Assembly: GCA_020848655.1 (NCBI GenBank)
Contig: JADLHU010000153.1
Coordinates: 1-32,747, forward strand
Length of the DNA: 32,747 bases
Source of the DNA: Novosphingobium sp.
GTDB lineage: Bacteria; Pseudomonadota; Alphaproteobacteria; Sphingomonadales; Sphingomonadaceae
Direction: 5' to 3'
Below are positions 24,583 to 31,981 of this stretch, piece after piece. Position 1 is the first letter of the stretch, and each line of letters starts with the position of its first letter. Both the position numbers and the translations under genes were made by a program. The notes below the pieces were generated by a model that saw only the letters and a program-made list of their open reading frames with translations, was not told the origin of the DNA and searched no databases.

Positions 24583-25797
24583 TCAGGATGCCCCCTGGGC
24601 CTGGCTGGCGACGACGACATGGGCCGCCAGCAGCGTACCGATCTCGCCATCGTCGAAGCCGAACTGGCGCAGGATATCGGTGCTGTCCTCGCCGGGCAGC
24701 GGCAGGTCGTGGCGCACGCCCGGCAGCGTGCCGTCGATCTCGATCGGCAGCGCCGGCAGGCGGATCGCGCGCCCATCGGGCAGGGTCAGGTCAACCAGCG
24801 CGCCATTGGCGTTGAGATGCGGGTCGTCCAGCAGGTCTTGCGGCCGGGCGATCGGCGCAAAGGCCACTCCGGCGGTTTCCAGGCGTTCGAGCAGTTCGGC
24901 GCGGCTGAGCGTGGCAAAGAGCGCACGCACCACCGGCAGGATCGTGTCACGCGCGCGGACCCGGTCGTTGTTCGTGGCGAAGGCGTCGTTCGCGCCCACC
25001 GGGCCAAGGTCGAACGCGCTGGTGAAAGCCGCCCACTGGCTATCGCTGACCACGCCGACGAAGACTTGTTCGTCGGGCTGCGCGGTGTCGAACACGTCAT
25101 AGACCGCCCAGGCCGAAATCCGTTCGGGCATCGGGCGCGCGGCATGGCCGGTGACGGCCAGTTGCGCCATGTGCTGGCCGACGATGAAGGCGGTCGTCTC
25201 GAACAGCGAAGAGCGCACTTGTGCACCCTTGCCGCTGTGGCCGCGCTGATGCAGCGCGGCGAGGATGCCGATCACGCCCAGCATGCCGCCCGCGATGTCG
25301 ATCACCGATGCGCCCGCACGCAGCGGCCGGCCCGAAGGCCCGGTCATATAAGCCAGCCCCCCCATCATCTGCGCCACTTCATCCAGCGCCGAACGCATTT
25401 CATAAGGGCCGGTCAGGAAGCCTTTCGCCGAATAATAGATCAGGCCCGGATTGCTCTTTTCAAATCGCGACGGGCCAAGGCCCAGTTTCTCTAGCGCGCC
25501 GGGGCGGAAGTTTTCGATCAGGACATCGGCGTTGTTCACCAGCCGTACGGCCGTTTCGACGCCGGCTTCGCTCTTGAGGTCGATCGCGATGCTGCGCTTG
25601 TTGCGGTTGAACATGGGGAAATAGCCCGAGCCCGAGCCCAGCAGGCGCCGCGTCTGATCGCCGCCGATCGGTTCGACCTTGACGACATCGGCGCCAAGAT
25701 CGGCAAGGATGACGCCGGCCGAAGGGCCCATCACCATGTGGCTGAATTCCACCACACGGATTCCCGCCAACGGCCCGGCATCTTTCTGATCAATCAA
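24583..25797 (-). CDS. CaiB/BaiF-family (type III) CoA transferase
   Basis: A 404-residue protein with the class signature: GIRVVEFSHMVMGPSAGVILADLGADVVKVE at the N-terminus, RNKRSIAIDLKS, VLIENFRPGALEKLGLG and LIYYSAKGF. The catalytic Asp is Asp167 in ASVIDIAGG, matching Asp169 of formyl-CoA transferase. It would move CoA onto a carboxylate from a donor such as succinyl-CoA. The start codon is TTG at 25797 with GGGGA 7 nt upstream; no ATG or GTG fits before the conserved block. It is the first gene of the minus-strand operon that contains LeuCD, and it diverges from the HMG-CoA-lyase-type gene, with operator G between. That pairing resembles the activate-then-cleave logic of citramalyl-CoA pathways (inference). 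Confidence 0.93.
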   Translation of the reverse strand: MIDQKDAGPLAGIRVVEFSHMVMGPSAGVILADLGADVVKVEPIGGDQTRRLLGSGSGYFPMFNRNKRSIAIDLKSEAGVETAVRLVNNADVLIENFRPGALEKLGLGPSRFEKSNPGLIYYSAKGFLTGPYEMRSALDEVAQMMGGLAYMTGPSGRPLRAGASVIDIAGGMLGVIGILAALHQRGHSGKGAQVRSSLFETTAFIVGQHMAQLAVTGHAARPMPERISAWAVYDVFDTAQPDEQVFVGVVSDSQWAAFTSAFDLGPVGANDAFATNNDRVRARDTILPVVRALFATLSRAELLERLETAGVAFAPIARPQDLLDDPHLNANGALVDLTLPDGRAIRLPALPIEIDGTLPGVRHDLPLPGEDSTDILRQFGFDDGEIGTLLAAHVVVASQAQGAS

Positions 25798-25831
25798 AAC
25801 TCTGTCCCCACTTCTCGACTTCCTCGTTTTA

Positions 25832-25851
25832 ATTGATATATAAGCAAGACA
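25832..25851. promoter_or_regulatory. Candidate operator G between the divergent operons
   Basis: ATTGATATATAAGCAAGACA is the weakest of the seven matches: the left half is WTTGA, and the right half CAAGACA keeps A..RACA. It is enclosed by AATTG/CAATT arms (25831-25854). It is the only AT-rich segment between the CoA-transferase and lyase operons and could control both. Confidence 0.45.
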
Positions 25852-25876
25852 ATTGGATCAAGTCGGGAATGTTCAA

Positions 25877-26824
25877 GTGGGCGTTTTGATCAGCGAAGTG
25901 GGGCCAAGGGACGGGCTGCAGAGCATAGCCCCGATCATGCCGACCGCCGCGAAATGCGCGTGGATCGACGATCTTGCCGCCGCTGGCGTGACCGAGATCG
26001 AAGTGGGCAGCTTCGTGCCGGCAAAGCTCCTGCCGCAGCTTGCCGATACCGCACAGATCGTGCGCCATGCCCGCACGATTCCGGGGCTGACCGTGGCCGC
26101 GCTGGTGCCCAACGCGCGCGGCGCGGCCGATGCGATCGAAGCCGGCGCGCACAAGATCACGCTGCCACTGTCGTGCAGCGAATCGCACAGCCTGGCGAAC
26201 TTGCGCCGCACCCATGCCCAGGTGCTTGCGGAAGCGGCGGCGGTCGCCGAACTGATTCGCGCGTTGCCGCAAGGCCAGCGCCCGCATTTCGAAGGCAGCC
26301 TTTCAACCGCGTTCGGCTGCACGCTGGAAGGCCATGTGCCGCCGGCCAAAGTGGCGGAACTGGCACAGGCGTTGATGAAGGCGGGCTGCGATGAGGTCGG
26401 CCTTGCCGATACCACCGGCTATGCCAACCCGGCATCGGTGGCGATCCTGATCCGTGCGGTGTGGAGCGCGGTGGGCAAGGACGCGCTGACCGGCATTCAC
26501 TTGCACAACACGCGCGGTCTTGGCCTTGCCAACGCGCTGGCGGCGTTCGAAGTGGGGATCACCACGTTCGACAGTTCGCAGGCGGGGCTGGGCGGTTGCC
26601 CGTTCGCGCCCGGCGCCAGCGGCAACATCGTGACCGAGGATCTTGTCTTCATGTTCGAGGCGATGGGCGTTGGCACTGGGATCGATCTTGATGCCCTGAT
26701 CGCCGCGCGCCGCCACCTGGCCACGGCTTTCCCGGACGAACCGCTTTACGGATTTACGTCCGCCGCGGGCGTTCCGCTTGATTTTGTTCCGGCAACCCCC
26801 AGCAAGCAGGGAGCTTTTGCGTGA
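25877..26824 (+). CDS. HMG-CoA-lyase-type (hydroxyacyl-CoA lyase) enzyme
   Basis: A 315-residue TIM-barrel lyase of the HMG-CoA lyase/DRE-TIM family. It has the N-terminal signature ISEVGPRDGLQ, FVPAKLLPQLAD, a C-terminal loop GLGGCPFAPGASGNIVTED with the catalytic-loop Cys, and HLHNTRGLGLAN where typical enzymes have H-x-H-D-T. Metal ligands (Asp of RDG, the two His, Asn of SGN) are present. It would cleave a 3-hydroxyacyl-CoA (HMG-CoA or a citramalyl-CoA-like compound) to acetyl-CoA and a keto acid. The start is uncertain: GTG at 25877, 8 nt after GGGA, is preferred over the TTG at 25853, which has no ribosome site and touches operator G. Its stop overlaps the next gene (GTGA). Confidence 0.9.
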   Translation: MGVLISEVGPRDGLQSIAPIMPTAAKCAWIDDLAAAGVTEIEVGSFVPAKLLPQLADTAQIVRHARTIPGLTVAALVPNARGAADAIEAGAHKITLPLSCSESHSLANLRRTHAQVLAEAAAVAELIRALPQGQRPHFEGSLSTAFGCTLEGHVPPAKVAELAQALMKAGCDEVGLADTTGYANPASVAILIRAVWSAVGKDALTGIHLHNTRGLGLANALAAFEVGITTFDSSQAGLGGCPFAPGASGNIVTEDLVFMFEAMGVGTGIDLDALIAARRHLATAFPDEPLYGFTSAAGVPLDFVPATPSKQGAFA

Positions 26825-27501
26825 CTTTAGTGGGAACCAGAATGGTCTGTGAGGACAAGACCGCACGGCAGCTTTTCGAACAGGTCATGGCCAATCCCGA
26901 ACGCGCCAAGTTCGGCTTTGGCGACAAGCTGGCCATCGTCAACGTCGATTTCCAGAACGCCTATACCCGGATCGACGAGTTCAAGACCGCCTATGAAACC
27001 GATCCGCGCCAGATCGAGCATGTGAACACGATTTCGGCGCTGGCCCGCGCCAAGGGCATGCCCGTGATCTGGACCCATGTCGCCTATGCCGAGGACGGCG
27101 GCGATGCCGGGGTTTGGGGCACGCGCAGCGATACGCCCGATTCGCTTCAGAACATCAAGTATGGCAGCCGCCGGCATGACTTCGACGCGCGCTGCCAGAT
27201 CGATCCGGTGGACACGATCTATACCAAGCGCATGCCATCGGCCTTTTTCGAAACGCCGCTGCAAAGCCTGCTGGTGTGGCACAAGGTCGATACCGTGATC
27301 GTCACCGGCGGCAGCACTTCGGGCTGCGTGCGCGCCACCGCCGTCGATTCGCTGAGCCGGGGCTATCGCACGATCGTTCCGATCGAAACCTGCGCCGACA
27401 AGCACGAAAGCTATCACTTCGCCAACCTGACCGATCTCCAGCTCAAATATGCCGATGTCGAGCCGGTGCAGACGGTGATCGACTGGCTGGAGGCGCGCTG
27501 A
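26821..27501 (+). CDS. N-carbamoylsarcosine-amidohydrolase-like (isochorismatase-fold) amidase
   Basis: A 226-residue cysteine hydrolase. The triad is visible as Asp43 (VNVDFQNAY), Lys136 (TKRMPSAF) and Cys169 (GGSTSGCVRA). Their spacing (93 and 33 residues) equals that recalled for the Asp51-Lys144-Cys177 triad of Arthrobacter N-carbamoylsarcosine amidohydrolase. SAF, GGSTSGC and CADKHESYHFANLTDL also agree with that branch. Such enzymes cleave a carbamoyl or amide group, releasing ammonia. The start GTG at 26821 overlaps the lyase stop and has AGGGAG upstream; ATG 26842 is the alternative. The next gene begins inside its stop (TGATG). Together with HyuAB it suggests degradation of an N-substituted cyclic ureide or imide (inference). 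Confidence 0.92.
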   Translation: MTLVGTRMVCEDKTARQLFEQVMANPERAKFGFGDKLAIVNVDFQNAYTRIDEFKTAYETDPRQIEHVNTISALARAKGMPVIWTHVAYAEDGGDAGVWGTRSDTPDSLQNIKYGSRRHDFDARCQIDPVDTIYTKRMPSAFFETPLQSLLVWHKVDTVIVTGGSTSGCVRATAVDSLSRGYRTIVPIETCADKHESYHFANLTDLQLKYADVEPVQTVIDWLEAR

Positions 27502-28403
27502 TGCGGGAGGGACAGGCGGACCCCGGCCTTTACGATTACAACGGCTATCGCGATCGCCCCAGGATCGTCTGGCCCGGCGACAAGCAGGTTGCCGTCTGGG
27601 TTTCGCCCAACCTAGAATTCTACGAGCTTGATCCCGCGATCAATCCGCATCGCAAGAGCTGGCCCAAGCCGCATCCCGATGTCGTGGGCTACAGCCACCG
27701 CGATTATGCCAACCGCGTTGGCCACTGGCGCATGGCCGAAGCGATGGAACGGCACGGCTTCAAGGGATCGGTGTCGCTTTCGGTCGCGCTGTGCCAGCAC
27801 GTGCCCGATGTGGTGGAAAACGCCAGCCAGCTTGGCTGGGAATTCTTCAGCCACGGCATTTACAACACGCGCTACAGCTATGGCATGGATGAAGCGCAGG
27901 AACGCGCGATCATCGAGGATTCGATCCGCACCGTGCGCGATGCCACCGGGCAGACGATCCGGGGCTGGCTGGCCCCGGCGTTGACCCATACCCCGCGCAC
28001 GCTGGACCTGATCGCCGAATATGGCCTGACGTATACCTGCGATCTCTATCACGATGACCAGCCGATGCCGGTCAACGTCGCCAGCGGGCGGCTGATCTCG
28101 ATGCCCTACAGCCTGGAAGTGAACGATCACTACGGCTTCTTCATCTACAACATGAGCCCGCGCGAATATGCCGACACGCTGATCCGCCAGTACGATCGGC
28201 TGGCGCAGGAAGGCGCGGCATCGGGCACGGTGATGTGCATTCCGCTGCATTCCTACCTGATCGGCCAGCCGCATCGCATCGGCCCCTTTGCCGAAGTGCT
28301 GCGCCACATCGCGGCCGACGGGCGGGCCTGGATCACGCGCAGCGGCGATATCGCCGAACACTATCTCACCCATTACGCCGATCTTGCGGGAGACGCGGCA
28401 TGA
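27501..28403 (+). CDS. Polysaccharide-deacetylase-fold hydrolase 1 (PuuE/cyclic-imidase-like)
   Basis: A 300-residue protein of the NodB/CE4 fold in the branch containing PuuE allantoinase and cyclic imide hydrolases. It has PRIVWPGDKQVAVWVSPNLEFYE, GYSHRDYANRVGHWRM and WEFFSHGIYNTRYSYGM. Then come TPRTLDLIAEYGLTYTCDLYHDDQP and MPYSLEVNDHYG, where PuuE-type proteins carry a comparable E-N-D segment. The metal motif is not that of true deacetylases: there is no Asp-Asp at strand 1, and H118xxxN122 replaces HxxxH. This agrees with metal-independent ring hydrolysis. It starts within the stop of the previous gene and overlaps the next by 4 nt. It probably opens a cyclic amide, imide or ureide (inference). 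Confidence 0.88.
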   Translation: MREGQADPGLYDYNGYRDRPRIVWPGDKQVAVWVSPNLEFYELDPAINPHRKSWPKPHPDVVGYSHRDYANRVGHWRMAEAMERHGFKGSVSLSVALCQHVPDVVENASQLGWEFFSHGIYNTRYSYGMDEAQERAIIEDSIRTVRDATGQTIRGWLAPALTHTPRTLDLIAEYGLTYTCDLYHDDQPMPVNVASGRLISMPYSLEVNDHYGFFIYNMSPREYADTLIRQYDRLAQEGAASGTVMCIPLHSYLIGQPHRIGPFAEVLRHIAADGRAWITRSGDIAEHYLTHYADLAGDAA

Positions 28404-29326
28404 CGCTGGACCCCAGCTATCTCGAATATCCCCGGCGGCGCCTGGGCATGGACCACGATCTCTATCCCTGGTCCAACCTCTTCACCCGGCCCGCGATCCG
28501 CTGGCCGGACGGCCGGCGCGTGCTGACCTGGATCGTGATCGACCTCGAATGGTTTCCGATCACGCCCAACGACACGCCGTTTCGCGCGCCGGGCCACATG
28601 CAGACCGCCTATCCCGACTATCGCCACTACACGTCGCGCGATTACGGCAACCGCGTGGGCATCTATCGCCTGCTCGATGCGCTGAAGGCGGTTGGCGCGC
28701 GGGTTTCGGTGGCGGCGAACGGCGCCATCGCCCAGCGCTATCCCGGCCTCATCGCCGATATCGTGGCCGAAGGGCACGAGATCATCGCCCATTCCACCGA
28801 CATGAACGGCACGATCGCCACCGGCATCGGCGAGCAGGCCGAACGCGCGCTGATCGCGCAGTCGCTCGATGCGCTGGAGCAAGTCTCGGGCGCGCGGCCC
28901 ACCGGCTGGCTCTCCATCGCGCGCTCGCAATCGTTCGATACGCCGCGCCTGCTGGCCGAGGCGGGGCTGCACTACATGTGCGACTGGGTGAACGATGACC
29001 TGCCCTATCGTATGTCCACGCCGGCCGGCCCGATCCTGAACCTGCCGCTCAATCACGAATTGTCGGATCGCCAGGTGCTGAACGTGCAGCAGCAATCGAT
29101 CGATTCCTACTGCGAGCAGATCCGCGATGCCTTCGGCTGGCTCGATGCCGAGGCGCAGCACCATGGCGGCCGGCTGCTGCCGCTGAACCTGACGCCCTAC
29201 ATCATCGGGCTGCCCTATCGCATGGCGGCATTCGAACGGCTGCTGGCATGGCTGGCGGCGCAGCCCGGCCACGCCTTCGCGCGGGGCGATGCGATTGCGG
29301 CCACGGCCGGATCGCAGATCGCCTGA
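28400..29326 (+). CDS. Polysaccharide-deacetylase-fold hydrolase 2 (PuuE/cyclic-imidase-like)
   Basis: A 308-residue tandem paralogue of the previous gene. Shared landmarks are IVIDLEWFPI (NLEFYE in copy 1), YTSRDYGNRVGIYR (YSHRDYANRVGHWR), a mid-fold TGWLSIARSQSFDTPRLLAEAGLHYMCDW and LPLNHELSD where copy 1 has SLEVNDH. At the metal position it has H131STDM135, so the second ligand His is missing here too. The active-site loops differ from copy 1, so the two may act on successive rings or form a heteromer. ATG at 28400 overlaps the previous stop (ATGA), indicating coupled translation. The substrate is unknown. Confidence 0.87.
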   Translation: MTLDPSYLEYPRRRLGMDHDLYPWSNLFTRPAIRWPDGRRVLTWIVIDLEWFPITPNDTPFRAPGHMQTAYPDYRHYTSRDYGNRVGIYRLLDALKAVGARVSVAANGAIAQRYPGLIADIVAEGHEIIAHSTDMNGTIATGIGEQAERALIAQSLDALEQVSGARPTGWLSIARSQSFDTPRLLAEAGLHYMCDWVNDDLPYRMSTPAGPILNLPLNHELSDRQVLNVQQQSIDSYCEQIRDAFGWLDAEAQHHGGRLLPLNLTPYIIGLPYRMAAFERLLAWLAAQPGHAFARGDAIAATAGSQIA

Positions 29327-29373
29327 ACGGCGCGGGGCGCCGGCGCTTTCTTTTGAAACAGGACACTTTACCG

Positions 29374-30228
29374 ATGACCGATACCCGTCTGCACGAAAAG
29401 CTCGCGGCCCGGCAGTTCTTCGTCGTTCCCGGTGTGCAGGATATGATCGCGGCGGTGATGGCGGACCGGGTCGGGTTCGATATCCTCTATGGCAGCGGCT
29501 ACTGGCTTACCGCTTCGGCTTATGGCCTGCCCGATGCCGGGATCGTCACCTACACGCAGATGCTCGATCGCATGGCCACGATCCGGCGGACCAGCAAGGC
29601 GGCGCTGATCGCCGATGCCGATACCGGCTTCGGGGGCCTGCTCAACGTCCACCACACGGTGAAGGGCTATGAGGCGGCGGGCATTTCCGCGATCCAGATC
29701 GAGGATCAGGAATTTCCCAAGAAATGCGGCCACACGCCGTTCAAGCGGCTGATCCCGATCGAGGACATGGTCGCCAAGATCCGCGTCGCGGTGGAAGCGC
29801 GCGAATCCATGCTGATCATCGCCCGCTCGGATGCGCGCCAGTCCGAAGGCATGGACGGCCTGCTTCGCCGGCTCGAAGCCTATGCCAAGGCCGGCGCGGA
29901 CATCATCTTTCCCGAAGCGCTGACCAGCGAGGAGGAAATGCGCACCGCCTGCGCCGCGTTCGAAAAGCCGGTCATGGCCAACATGGCCAACGGCGGGCTG
30001 ACCCCGGTGCTGAAAGCCGATGTGCTGCGCGACGTGGGCTATGCCTTCGCGATCTATCCCTCGCTCACCAGCCTTGCCGCCGCCGCCGCGATGGAAAGCG
30101 CGCTGGTTCGGCTGCGCGATCACGGCGATGGCGAACCGGCGGAAGTCACGCTGTTCGATTTCCGCACATTTTCCGAACTGATCGGCTTCCAGGAGGTCTG
30201 GGACTTCGAGAGGGCATGGGCCAGGTGA
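29374..30228 (+). CDS. Isocitrate-lyase/PEP-mutase-family C-C lyase
   Basis: A 284-residue TIM-barrel enzyme. The catalytic loop PKKCGHTPFKRL with Cys118 is the signature of true lyases in this family (isocitrate, 2-methylisocitrate, 2,3-dimethylmalate lyase). The Mg-binding region ADADTGFGG (80-88) and QIEDQ (108-112) are intact. ATG at 29374 follows AGGA. The length fits methylisocitrate/dimethylmalate lyase. 2,3-Dimethylmalate lyase acts after a LeuCD-type dimethylmaleate hydratase in anaerobic nicotinate breakdown, and a LeuCD pair is also in this window; that parallel is suggestive only. It is 47 nt after the imidase-like gene and its stop overlaps the dehydrogenase start. Confidence 0.93.
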   Translation: MTDTRLHEKLAARQFFVVPGVQDMIAAVMADRVGFDILYGSGYWLTASAYGLPDAGIVTYTQMLDRMATIRRTSKAALIADADTGFGGLLNVHHTVKGYEAAGISAIQIEDQEFPKKCGHTPFKRLIPIEDMVAKIRVAVEARESMLIIARSDARQSEGMDGLLRRLEAYAKAGADIIFPEALTSEEEMRTACAAFEKPVMANMANGGLTPVLKADVLRDVGYAFAIYPSLTSLAAAAAMESALVRLRDHGDGEPAEVTLFDFRTFSELIGFQEVWDFERAWAR

Positions 30229-31352
30229 TGGAAATCACGGCGGCCGTCCTGGCGCGATCCGGCGACAATCCGCAGCCCTATGCCCGCCACGCGCCGCTGG
30301 AACTGCGCGCGCTTCGCCTTGATCCGCCACGTCCCGGCGAACTGCTGGTGCGGATCGATGCGGCGGGGCTGTGCCATTCCGACCTGTCGGTGGTGAACGG
30401 CGATCGGCCGCGCCCGATGCCGATGGCCATCGGCCACGAAGCCACCGGCATCGTCGAAGCACTTGGTTCTCCCGATGACGGCGGCTTTGCCATTGGCGAC
30501 CGGGTGATCCTGGCGTTCCTGCCGTCCTGCGGCGAATGCGTGCGCTGCCGGGCCGGCGAACCCTATATGTGCGCGCCCGGCGCGGCGGCCAACGGCGCGG
30601 GGCGGATGCTGCGCGGCGGATACCGCCTGCACGACGCCTGCGGGGATGTGCACCACCATCTGGGCGTCTCCGCCTTCGCCACCCATGCCGTTGTCGATCG
30701 TCGTTCGGCGGTGAAGGTCGCCGCCGATATCCCGCCGCATATCGCCGCGCTGTTCGGCTGCGCGGTGCTGACGGGGGCGGGCGCGGTGATGAATTCGGCG
30801 AACCTGCGGCCGGGCGAGACTGTGGCGATCTTCGGCCTTGGCGGCGTCGGGCTTTCCGCGCTGCTGGCAGCGCGCGCGGCAGGCGCCGCCACGATCGTGG
30901 CGATAGACCCATCCGCCGAAAAGCGCCGCATCGCGCAAGGCCTGGATGCACACGCCGTCGCGCCCGAGGATGCCGCCGGGCAATTTCCTACGCTGTTCCC
31001 CGATGGCGGACCCGACGTGGTGATCGAAACGGTGGGCAAGGCGGCGGTACTGGCGCAGGCCTTCGCGCTGGCGCGGCGCGGGGGGCGCATCGTGACTGTG
31101 GGCCTGCCCAACCCCGCCGAACGGTTCGATATCGCCGCGCTGGCGCTGGTATCCGAAGGCAAAAGCCTGATCGGTTCCTACATGGGTTCGGCGGTGCCTT
31201 CGCGCGATATTCCGCGCTACATCGCGCTGTGGCGCGCGGGCCGTCTGCCGGTCGAATGCCTGTTGACCTCTATCAGTCCCTTGCATGAAATCAACGGCTT
31301 GCTGGATAATCTCGCGAACGGAAATGCGATCCGCCAGATCGTCGTACCCTGA
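30228..31352 (+). CDS. Zinc-dependent alcohol dehydrogenase (class III-like MDR)
   Basis: A 374-residue NAD-dependent alcohol/aldehyde dehydrogenase. Catalytic zinc residues are Cys49 (GLCHSD) and His70-Glu71 (GHEATG). The structural zinc cluster CGECVRCRAGEPYMC (Cys101, 104, 107, 115) is complete. The cofactor loop is IFGLGGVGLSALLA with Asp of VAIDPS at the end of the second strand, favouring NAD. Start: the ATG at 30228 overlaps the previous stop (TGATG); an in-frame ATG at 30216 has AGAGGG too close. It would oxidise an alcohol or formaldehyde-like product of the pathway. It is the only zinc-type MDR among the three in this window. Confidence 0.93.
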   Translation: MEITAAVLARSGDNPQPYARHAPLELRALRLDPPRPGELLVRIDAAGLCHSDLSVVNGDRPRPMPMAIGHEATGIVEALGSPDDGGFAIGDRVILAFLPSCGECVRCRAGEPYMCAPGAAANGAGRMLRGGYRLHDACGDVHHHLGVSAFATHAVVDRRSAVKVAADIPPHIAALFGCAVLTGAGAVMNSANLRPGETVAIFGLGGVGLSALLAARAAGAATIVAIDPSAEKRRIAQGLDAHAVAPEDAAGQFPTLFPDGGPDVVIETVGKAAVLAQAFALARRGGRIVTVGLPNPAERFDIAALALVSEGKSLIGSYMGSAVPSRDIPRYIALWRAGRLPVECLLTSISPLHEINGLLDNLANGNAIRQIVVP

Positions 31353-31397
31353 TCGCCGCTGCCCACCACACCCGATCCCCCATCCTGGAAGAGAGCC

Positions 31398-31970
31398 ATG
31401 TCCGACATTGAACTGAGCAAAGCCGCGCTTGTCCTGATCGATTTGCAGCACGGGATCGTCGCGCGCGATACCGCGCCTTATCCGGCCGCTGACGTGGTGC
31501 GCGCATCGGCCACGCTGGCCGATGCCTTCCGGGCGAAGGGGCTGCCGGTCATCGTCGTCACCGTGGGCTGGTCGGCCGACATGGCCGATGCGCCGCACCA
31601 GCGCCATGCCCCCGCGATAGACGCCCCCGCCGATCCCGAAGCGTTCACCGCGGTGGTGCCCGAGATCGGTCCCCGGCCCGGTGACATCCTGGTCCGCAAG
31701 CGCCAGTGGGGCGCGTTCTATGGCACCGACCTCGATCTGCAACTGCGCCGGCGCGGCGTGGATACCATCGTCCTGACCGGCATCGCGACGAACATCGGCG
31801 TCGAATCCACCGCGCGCGACGCTTGGGAACACGGCTATTCGCTGATCTTCGCCGAAGACGCGACGACGAGCTTCGGCGATGACATGCACCGCTTCGCCTT
31901 CGAGGTGATCTTCCCGAAGCTGGGGCTGGTCAGCACCAGCCAGGCCGTGGTCGACGCGCTGGGGGCCTGA
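31398..31970 (+). CDS. Isochorismatase-fold protein lacking the catalytic cysteine
   Basis: A 190-residue isochorismatase-family protein. Asp15 (LIDLQHG) and Lys101 (VRKRQWGAF) of the usual triad are present. The third position, normally Cys in (A/T)NxCVESTAR, is Gly134 (ATNIGVESTARDA). Nucleophilic amide hydrolysis is therefore unlikely; true isochorismatases, which cleave a vinyl ether without Cys, are a precedent. The rest of the fold is intact. GGAAGAGAG precedes the ATG. It is the last gene of the plus-strand operon and meets the LacI-type gene 12 bp beyond its stop. It may act on an enol ether or unsaturated intermediate, or only bind it (inference). Confidence 0.9.
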   Translation: MSDIELSKAALVLIDLQHGIVARDTAPYPAADVVRASATLADAFRAKGLPVIVVTVGWSADMADAPHQRHAPAIDAPADPEAFTAVVPEIGPRPGDILVRKRQWGAFYGTDLDLQLRRRGVDTIVLTGIATNIGVESTARDAWEHGYSLIFAEDATTSFGDDMHRFAFEVIFPKLGLVSTSQAVVDALGA

Positions 31971-31981
31971 ACCCGTGCCCG

